Assembly: GCA_035524955.1 (NCBI GenBank)
Contig: DATLFG010000064.1
Coordinates: 100,827-164,826 of the forward strand
Direction: 5' to 3'
Length of the DNA stretch: 64,000 bases
Source: CAMLFJ01 sp035524955
GTDB lineage: Bacteria > Methylomirabilota > Methylomirabilia > Rokubacteriales > CSP1-6
This document shows positions 59,441 to 64,000 of the stretch, in pieces. A program made the translations under genes and the position numbers. The notes under the pieces were generated by a model that was not told the origin of the DNA, searched no databases, and saw only the letters and a list, made by a program, of their open reading frames with translations. The first letter of the stretch is position 1. Every line of letters begins with the position of its first letter.

Positions 59441-60892
59441 TCAGAGCCCGTACTCGGCCCAGCGCCGCGTGACCAGCGCGCGGATGTCCTCGCTCATCAC
59501 GATCTCGTCCGGCCAGGGCTGCCCGATGCCGTCGGCCTCCGTCTTCTCGGTGGCGTCCACACCGAGCTTGCCCCCGAAGCGGTGGCGGAGGGCCGCGTGG
59601 TCCAGATCGTCCATGGGACCGTCCACGATGACGAGGTCGCGCTTCGGGTCGATGTTACCGGTGGCGCGCCACGCGACCTCGGAGAGATCGTGCACGTCGA
59701 CGTGATCGGAGACCACCACGATGTTCTTGGCCAGCATCATGAGCCCCAGGCCCCAGAGCGCGTACATGACCTTGCGCGCGTGGCCGGGGTAGCGCTTCCT
59801 GATCGACACGATGACCAGGTTGTGGAACACACCCTCGGCGGGCATGTTCATGTCCACGATCTCGGGCAGCATCATGCGGATGATCGGCAGGAAGATGCGC
59901 TCGGTGGCCTTGCCGAGCCAGTAGTCCTCCTGGGGCGGCCGGCCCACGATCGTGGTCGGGTAGATCGGTGTCTTCCGCCGCGTGACGGCTTTCAGATGGA
60001 AGACCGGGTAGTCCCGCGCCAGCGAGTAGTAGCCGGTGTGATCGCCGAAGGGCCCCTCGAGCCGCCGCTCGGCCGGATCCACCCAGCCCTCCAGCACGAT
60101 CTCGGCCTCCGCGGGCACGTCCACGTGGACCGTCTTGCACGGCACCATCGGCACGCCCGCGCCGCGCAGCCAGCCCGCGAACACCATCTCGTCGATCCCG
60201 GGAGGCAGGGGCGCGGAGGCCGAGTAGATCGCGCAGGGATCGCCGCCCAGCGCGATGGCGACCTCCATCGGCTGCTTCCGCTCCTCGGCCAGGCGCTGAT
60301 GCTCGGCCGAGCCCTTGTGGATTTGCCAGTGCATGCCGAGGGTCTGGTCGTCGTAGACCTGGAGGCGATACATGCCCACGTTGCGCGCGCCGGTGACGGG
60401 ATCCCGCGTGAAGACCATCGGCAGCGTGATGTAGCGGCCGCCGTCGCCCGGCCAGCAGCGGAGCACGGGCAGGGCGGCGAGCGACGGGCGCTCGGTCTCG
60501 ACCACCTCCTGGCAGGGCGCGGCGCTCACACGCTTGGGCCCGGCCCGGACCACGTCGAAGAGCGTGCCCAGCTTGCGCAGCTTGTCGAACACGGAGCCGG
60601 GCATCCGCAGGTCGATCAGCTTCGCCACGCGCGCCGACAGCTCGTCGAGATGGCCGACGCCGAGCGCGGCGGCCACGCGATCGCGCGAGCCGAAGGCGTT
60701 GATGAGCACGGGCATGTCGGAGCCCTGCACGTTCTCGAAGAGCAGGGCCACGTTGCGGTCGCCCGCGCTCTTGGACACGCGGTCGGTGATCTCGGCGATC
60801 TCCAGATCCCGCGAGACCGGGGCGCTCACCCGCCGGAGGCAGCCCTGCTTCTCGAGATGCGCGATGAACTCGCGGAGGTTGGCGAACGCCAT
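59441..60892 (-). CDS. UbiD-family decarboxylase
   Basis: A 483-residue prenylated-FMN decarboxylase. The opening NLREFIAHLEKQGCLRRV, the block ALGGDPCAIYSASAPLP with PFGDHTGYYSLARDYPVF and PPQEDYWLGKATERIFLPI carry the conserved Arg-Glu-Asp/Glu catalytic framework; VSDHVDVHDLSEVAWRATGNIDPKRD lies near the end. Length is normal. In this ubiA-ubiE context it should decarboxylate the prenylated quinone precursor. A UbiX flavin prenyltransferase is required and is not in the window. Confidence 0.93.
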   Translation of the reverse strand: MAFANLREFIAHLEKQGCLRRVSAPVSRDLEIAEITDRVSKSAGDRNVALLFENVQGSDMPVLINAFGSRDRVAAALGVGHLDELSARVAKLIDLRMPGSVFDKLRKLGTLFDVVRAGPKRVSAAPCQEVVETERPSLAALPVLRCWPGDGGRYITLPMVFTRDPVTGARNVGMYRLQVYDDQTLGMHWQIHKGSAEHQRLAEERKQPMEVAIALGGDPCAIYSASAPLPPGIDEMVFAGWLRGAGVPMVPCKTVHVDVPAEAEIVLEGWVDPAERRLEGPFGDHTGYYSLARDYPVFHLKAVTRRKTPIYPTTIVGRPPQEDYWLGKATERIFLPIIRMMLPEIVDMNMPAEGVFHNLVIVSIRKRYPGHARKVMYALWGLGLMMLAKNIVVVSDHVDVHDLSEVAWRATGNIDPKRDLVIVDGPMDDLDHAALRHRFGGKLGVDATEKTEADGIGQPWPDEIVMSEDIRALVTRRWAEYGL

Positions 60893-60914
60893 GGCGGGCG
60901 CGGGTGCTCCCCGC

Positions 60915-61424
60915 CTATTCGTGGTAGTAGAGCGTCACGAGCCAGCCCGCGATGATCGGGAAGACCAGGCTCGAGGCGGTGCGGACCGCCACGAAGTGCC
61001 AGCCCATGAGCGGGGCTTCCCAGGCGATGATCCGCTGCATCCCGAACAGCGACCACGCGGTCATGTAGGCCACGAGCGGCCCGAGCGCCATCCCGGAGTT
61101 CGCGAGGACCACCAGCAGCGGCACGCTCACCATCGGCCCGCCCGGGGTGATCACGCCCGCCACGCTCGCCATGCAGATGGCGCCGAGCCCGGACTGGCGG
61201 CCGAAGTAGCGTGCCACCGTCTCCTGCGGGATCACCACCTGGAGCATCCCGGCCAGGATGAGCGCGGGCACGAGGCGCGGGATGATGAACCAGAGCAGGG
61301 TCAGGCCATTGCGGGCGCCGACCGCGGGCAGGCTCGGATCCTTCACGTAGGCGACGAGCGCGAACACGACCGCGAGCGAGGAGAGAATCAGGAAGGACAT
61401 ATCGAAGATTCCGCCTCGCGGCAT
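60915..61424 (-). CDS. Half-size permease (YraQ/ArsP-like)
   Basis: A 169-residue membrane protein with four or five helices. The segment RLVPALILAGMLQVVIPQETVARYFGRQSGLGAICMASVAGVITPGGPMVSVPLLVVLANSG is the repeat unit of YraQ/ArsP permeases, which normally contain two such units in about 330 residues. A dimer of this half could form the channel. TATAAT (61431-61436, reverse) ends six bases before the ATG. It lies 22 bases before the UbiD-family gene on the same strand. Confidence 0.8.
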   Translation of the reverse strand: MPRGGIFDMSFLILSSLAVVFALVAYVKDPSLPAVGARNGLTLLWFIIPRLVPALILAGMLQVVIPQETVARYFGRQSGLGAICMASVAGVITPGGPMVSVPLLVVLANSGMALGPLVAYMTAWSLFGMQRIIAWEAPLMGWHFVAVRTASSLVFPIIAGWLVTLYYHE

Positions 61425-61486
61425 GGCGGCATTATACGTCAGGTGGGCTATACTGACCGAGCGCTGGTCTCCACTGGCGCGAAGCG

Positions 61487-63316
61487 ATGCGCTGGCTCCT
61501 CGAGTCCGTTCTCGTCGTACTCCTGCCGGTCGTGCTGCTCGGCGGCTGGCTTCTCATGCGTCGAACGGCTCGGCGCGTGAAGGCGCAGCAGCAAGCCGCC
61601 GAGGCGGCCACGGAGCGGGGCCTCGAGGCGCTCGCGCAGGTGACCCTGGCCCTCTCTCAGCAGCTCGATCCGGATCGCCTGCTCCAGCAGATCACCGACG
61701 CGCTCGCCACCCTGACCGGCGCCCACAACGTGGTGCTCTGGGAAGTGGATCGCGAGGCCGGTCTCCTGGTGCGCCGCGCGTGGACGGCGGATCCCTCGAT
61801 CGGCGCGATGGAGCTGCCCAGCTCCCTGACCATGGCGCAGGGGGGCACCGGCTGGATCGCGCGGCACCGCGAGCCGCTCTTCGTGGAGGACATCGCGGCG
61901 GACGCGCGCATCATGGCCGCGCAGTGGGCGCTGAGCCGCGACCTGGTGGCCTTCGGCGGCGTGCCGGTCGCGGCGGGCGAGGAGCTGCTGGGCGTGCTCA
62001 CCCTGAACCTCAAGCGCGGCGGGTTGCCGCAGGGCGGCGACCGCCGGCTCCTGCCCTCGTTCGCGGCGCAGGCCGCGGTGGCCATGCGCAACGCCCGGCT
62101 CTTCGCGGACAACACGCGCCTGTACGAGGAGGCGCGGCAGCGGCTCCGGGAGCTGCAGGACACGCAGGGCCAGCTCCTCCAGGCTGGGCGGCTCTCGGCG
62201 GTGGGCCAGCTCGTCTCGGGGGTGGCGCACGAGCTGAACAATCCGCTCTCGGTGGTGATCGGCTACGGCCAACTCCTACTGAGCCGGGGGGTGCCGGAGG
62301 ACGCCCGGCGACCCCTCGGGGCCATCGTCGCGCAGGGCGCGCGCATGGCCAAGATCATCCAGAGCCTGCTGCTCTTCTCCCGGCAGCGGAAGCCGGAGCG
62401 GCGCCCGGTAGATGTCGCGGACGTCATTCCGCAGATCCTGAACCTGCGGGAGACCCAGCTGGCGCTGTCGGGCATCCGCGTGGAGACGGAGTTCGGCGCC
62501 GACGTCCCGTGCGCGGAGGGCGACGCCCACCAGCTCCAGCAGGTGGTCCTCAACCTGATCCTGAACGCGGAGCAGGCCATCCTGGGCCGCGGCGTGGGCG
62601 GCCGCCGTACCGGCGACCACATCCGCATCACGACGAGCACGCGCCAGATGGGCGACACGACGCGGGTGGTCGTGCAGGTGTCCGACAACGGCCCCGGCAT
62701 CGCGCCCGCGGTCCTGCCGCGCGTCTTCGAGCCGTTCTTCACCACCAAGCAGGTGGGCGACGGCGCGGGCCTCGGCCTGAGCGTCTCCTACGGCATCGTG
62801 GAGCAGCACGGCGGGCGGCTCTCGGTGGAGAGCGAGCCCGGGCGTACCGTCTTCACGCTCGAGCTGCCCGTCGCGACGTCGCGCGATCCCGAGCCGGACG
62901 CGGCCACCGAGCCCGACCGTCGTTGTTCCGGGCGCGCGGCGGCGCCGGCGCGGGGGCGCCGCGCGCTGGTCGTGGACGACGAGGCGGCCATCGTGGAGCT
63001 GGTGACCGCGGTACTGGACGACCAGGGCTGGCGCGTCGATGCGGCCCCGGGCGGCCGCGCCGCGCTCGAGCGGCTGCAGCAGGTCCGCTACGACCTGATC
63101 CTCTCCGACGTGTGCATGCCCGAGGGCAACGGCGCCGACTTCTACCGCGCGGCGGTGGCGCAGCAGAACGATCTGGCCCGCCGCTTCCTGTTCATGACCG
63201 GCGACACCGCGAACGAGGACGCGTGGCGCGTGCTGCAGTCCACCCGCGTCCCCGTGCTGTCGAAGCCCTTCACGCCGCAGGCCCTGCTCCACGCGGTGGC
63301 GCAGGTCAGCGCTTGA
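61487..63316 (+). CDS. Hybrid sensor histidine kinase (GAF, HisKA, HATPase, receiver)
   Basis: A 609-residue sensor. One N-terminal membrane helix (residues about 5-24), a coiled linker, a GAF domain (about 50-205), then the dimerisation/phospho-acceptor helix VSGVAHELNNPLSVVIGYG with the His. ATPase boxes are VVLNLILNAEQAI (N), VSDNGPGIAPAVLPRVFEPFFTTK (G1/F) and GAGLGLSVSYGIV (G2). A C-terminal receiver carries phospho-acceptor Asp in DLILSDVCMPEG and Lys in VPVLSKPF. No output-regulator gene is adjacent. TATACT (61449-61454) may be its -10. Confidence 0.93.
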   Translation: MRWLLESVLVVLLPVVLLGGWLLMRRTARRVKAQQQAAEAATERGLEALAQVTLALSQQLDPDRLLQQITDALATLTGAHNVVLWEVDREAGLLVRRAWTADPSIGAMELPSSLTMAQGGTGWIARHREPLFVEDIAADARIMAAQWALSRDLVAFGGVPVAAGEELLGVLTLNLKRGGLPQGGDRRLLPSFAAQAAVAMRNARLFADNTRLYEEARQRLRELQDTQGQLLQAGRLSAVGQLVSGVAHELNNPLSVVIGYGQLLLSRGVPEDARRPLGAIVAQGARMAKIIQSLLLFSRQRKPERRPVDVADVIPQILNLRETQLALSGIRVETEFGADVPCAEGDAHQLQQVVLNLILNAEQAILGRGVGGRRTGDHIRITTSTRQMGDTTRVVVQVSDNGPGIAPAVLPRVFEPFFTTKQVGDGAGLGLSVSYGIVEQHGGRLSVESEPGRTVFTLELPVATSRDPEPDAATEPDRRCSGRAAAPARGRRALVVDDEAAIVELVTAVLDDQGWRVDAAPGGRAALERLQQVRYDLILSDVCMPEGNGADFYRAAVAQQNDLARRFLFMTGDTANEDAWRVLQSTRVPVLSKPFTPQALLHAVAQVSA

Positions 63317-63342
63317 CTTCGGCCCGAGCGCTCGCGTAGTAA
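63313..63342 (+). promoter_or_regulatory. Promoter of the HU gene
   Basis: TTGACT (63313-63318) and TAGTAA (63337-63342) are 18 bases apart, followed by the ribosome site GGGAGG and the ATG at 63352. The -35 overlaps the kinase stop codon region, so HU has its own start of transcription. Confidence 0.6.
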
Positions 63343-63351
63343 GGGAGGCTC

Positions 63352-63624
63352 ATGATCAAGGCGGACCTGGTCACGGCGATGGCCAAGGCGTCGGGCGGCT
63401 CCAAGGTCTCGGCCGAGAAGGCACTCAACGCCCTCCTCGACGAGGTCTTCGATTCGCTCAAGCGCGGCCGCCGGGTGACCATCGGCGGCTTCGGCACCTT
63501 CCTGGTAGGCCGCCGGGCCGAGCGCAACGGGCGCAACCCGCGTACCGGCACGGCCATCAAGATCCCGGCCTGCCGGGTACCCCGCTTCAAGCCGAGCCGC
63601 TCGCTCAAGCACGCGCTGCAGTAG
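63352..63624 (+). CDS. hup: HU/IHF-family DNA-binding protein
   Basis: A 90-residue histone-like protein. It starts MIKADLVTAMAKASGGSKVSAEKALNALLDEVFDSL, then GRRVTIGGFGTFLVGRRAERNGRNPRTGTAIKIPA, the DNA-bending arm with the conserved Pro of NPRTG, ending PRFKPSRSLKHAL. It packages and bends DNA as a dimer. GGGAGG precedes the ATG. HU and IHF-like subunits cannot be told apart with certainty by eye. Confidence 0.95.
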   Translation: MIKADLVTAMAKASGGSKVSAEKALNALLDEVFDSLKRGRRVTIGGFGTFLVGRRAERNGRNPRTGTAIKIPACRVPRFKPSRSLKHALQ

Positions 63625-63653
63625 CCGCCGGCTAAGTGCGCGCGCGCCTTGCC

Positions 63654-63683
63654 TTGACACCCCGCAGCAGCCGCCCGTACAAT
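63654..63683 (+). promoter_or_regulatory. tRNA-Gln promoter
   Basis: A consensus TTGACA (63654-63659) and TACAAT (63678-63683) with an 18-base spacer lie 12 bases before the tRNA. It is the clearest sigma-70 promoter in the window and a useful reference for the -10 boxes elsewhere. Confidence 0.75.
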
Positions 63684-63695
63684 GGCCAGCGCTGC

Positions 63696-63769
63696 TGGGG
63701 GATCGTCTAATGGTAGGACGCCAGGTTCTGGCCCTGGTAATGGGGGTTCGAGCCCTCCTCCCCCAGCCA
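63696..63769 (+). tRNA. tRNA-Gln (anticodon CTG)
   Basis: A 74-base cloverleaf with acceptor TGGGGGA pairing TCCCCCA, discriminator G and encoded CCA. The anticodon arm is CCAGG-TTCTGGC-CCTGG with CTG at 63728-63730; the T-loop GGTTCGAGCC is normal. It reads CAG, the dominant Gln codon at this GC content. Confidence 0.95.
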
Positions 63770-63829
63770 CTAAAGCTTCTCCGCGCTGTGGACAGGTAGG
63801 TTCGGGCGCGCGCAGCACGGTAGTCGGCC

Positions 63830-63905
63830 GGCCCCATCGTCTAGAGGCCTAGGACACGGCCCTCTCAAGGCTGAAACACGGGTTCGAATCCCGTTGGGGC
63901 CACCA
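63830..63905 (+). tRNA. tRNA-Glu (anticodon CTC)
   Basis: A 76-base cloverleaf with acceptor GGCCCCA pairing TGGGGCC, discriminator A and encoded CCA. The anticodon loop CTCTCAA is closed by CGGCC/GGCTG with CTC at 63864-63866; the T-arm is CGGGTTCGAATCCCG. It reads GAG. It is probably co-transcribed with the tRNA-Gln 60 bases upstream. Confidence 0.95.
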
Positions 63906-63916
63906 ACGCGGCTGGC

Positions 63917-63943
63917 AGCCGTCTCCCCGCTGAGGAGACGGCT
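63917..63943 (+). terminator. Hairpin after the tRNA pair
   Basis: AGCCGTCTCC and GGAGACGGCT form a perfect 10-bp stem with a seven-base loop, 11 bases after the tRNA-Glu end. It is a likely terminator of the tRNA transcript, though the following bases (GAAAGTC) lack a T-run. The remaining bases to the window end show no supported gene. Confidence 0.6.
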
Positions 63944-64000
63944 GAAAGTCGCCTCGCCGCTGAACCGATAGCCCACCGCCACGCCGTCGATCACCATCGG

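Noticed and set aside
63770..63997. Minus-strand frame beginning MVIDGVAVGY
   Set aside because: It runs straight through the tRNA-Glu gene and stops next to tRNA-Gln, which is incompatible with a real protein end. A gene starting near here could only be judged with sequence beyond 64000.

Overview
The window is about 70% GC and reads as a chromosomal segment of an environmental, heterotrophic bacterium. Liv-type ABC genes sit beside acyl-CoA ligase and acyl-CoA dehydrogenase genes. There is also an F420-type luciferase-like oxidoreductase, many GTG starts and very frequent 4-bp start/stop overlaps. This combination recalls Candidatus Rokubacteria / Methylomirabilota contigs, but that is an inference: no rRNA or phylogenetic marker was tested. 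I saw no IS element, prophage or CRISPR array.

Layout. 1-6273: branched-chain amino acid (or other amide/carboxylate) ABC transporter genes (livH fragment, livM, livK, livF) running into an acyl-CoA ligase and an acyl-CoA dehydrogenase. 6408-9832: PfkB kinase, a toxin-antitoxin pair whose antitoxin carries a receiver-like domain, a cyclophilin-like protein and a transaldolase-family aldolase. 10174-12147: a three-gene, translationally coupled alkylation-repair operon (ECF sigma factor, MGMT fused to a C-terminal Ada zinc domain, 2OG-Fe(II) oxygenase). 12190-15942: F420-type oxidoreductase, fatty acyl-AMP ligase, PIG-L deacetylase. 16005-23645: membrane-protein operon, uvrA, pyruvate kinase, enoyl-CoA hydratase. 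23652-28258: a large zinc-ribbon/cyclase/AAA/TPR regulator, a coiled-coil protein with a probable frameshift, and a formylglycine-enzyme-like protein. 28419-33836: two aminotransferases, a TPP enzyme, and a two-domain thioredoxin-fold oxidoreductase interrupted by an in-frame TGA exactly at the first position of its CxxC motif, i.e. a probable selenoprotein. 33899-36927: lipoprotein-type methyltransferase, radical SAM/HhH protein, DCC protein, SDR. 36924-41686: a chromate-resistance operon (chrB, chrA, phosphatase-like, chrB-C, MFS) ending in a decayed ornithine cyclodeaminase gene. 41802-49383: small proteins, an NDUFA9-like reductase, a beta-lactamase/NamZ fusion, a polysaccharide deacetylase, a DUF4015 glycosidase and an alpha/beta hydrolase. 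49405-56097: NAD-linked formate dehydrogenase alpha subunit and a NuoE-NuoF fusion, separated by a citrate synthase and its divergent HTH regulator. 56108-61424: queC-queE, then ubiE-ubiA-ubiD-type quinone genes and a half-size permease. 61487-63905: hybrid histidine kinase, HU, tRNA-Gln(CTG) and tRNA-Glu(CTC).

Two genome-wide habits stand out. First, many genes have a TANNNT -10 box ending only 6-10 nt before the start codon, which implies leaderless or nearly leaderless mRNAs. This pattern also settles several starts. Second, GC-rich palindromic repeats of at least two families occupy the intergenic gaps, and one copy lies in frame inside the NuoE-NuoF coding sequence.

Most notable candidates: the putative UxxC selenoprotein (31269-31925); the receiver-Phd antitoxin with zeta-like kinase (7339-8728); the sigma/MGMT-Ada/2OG operon (10174-12147); and the palindromic repeat translated inside NuoEF (55538-55656).
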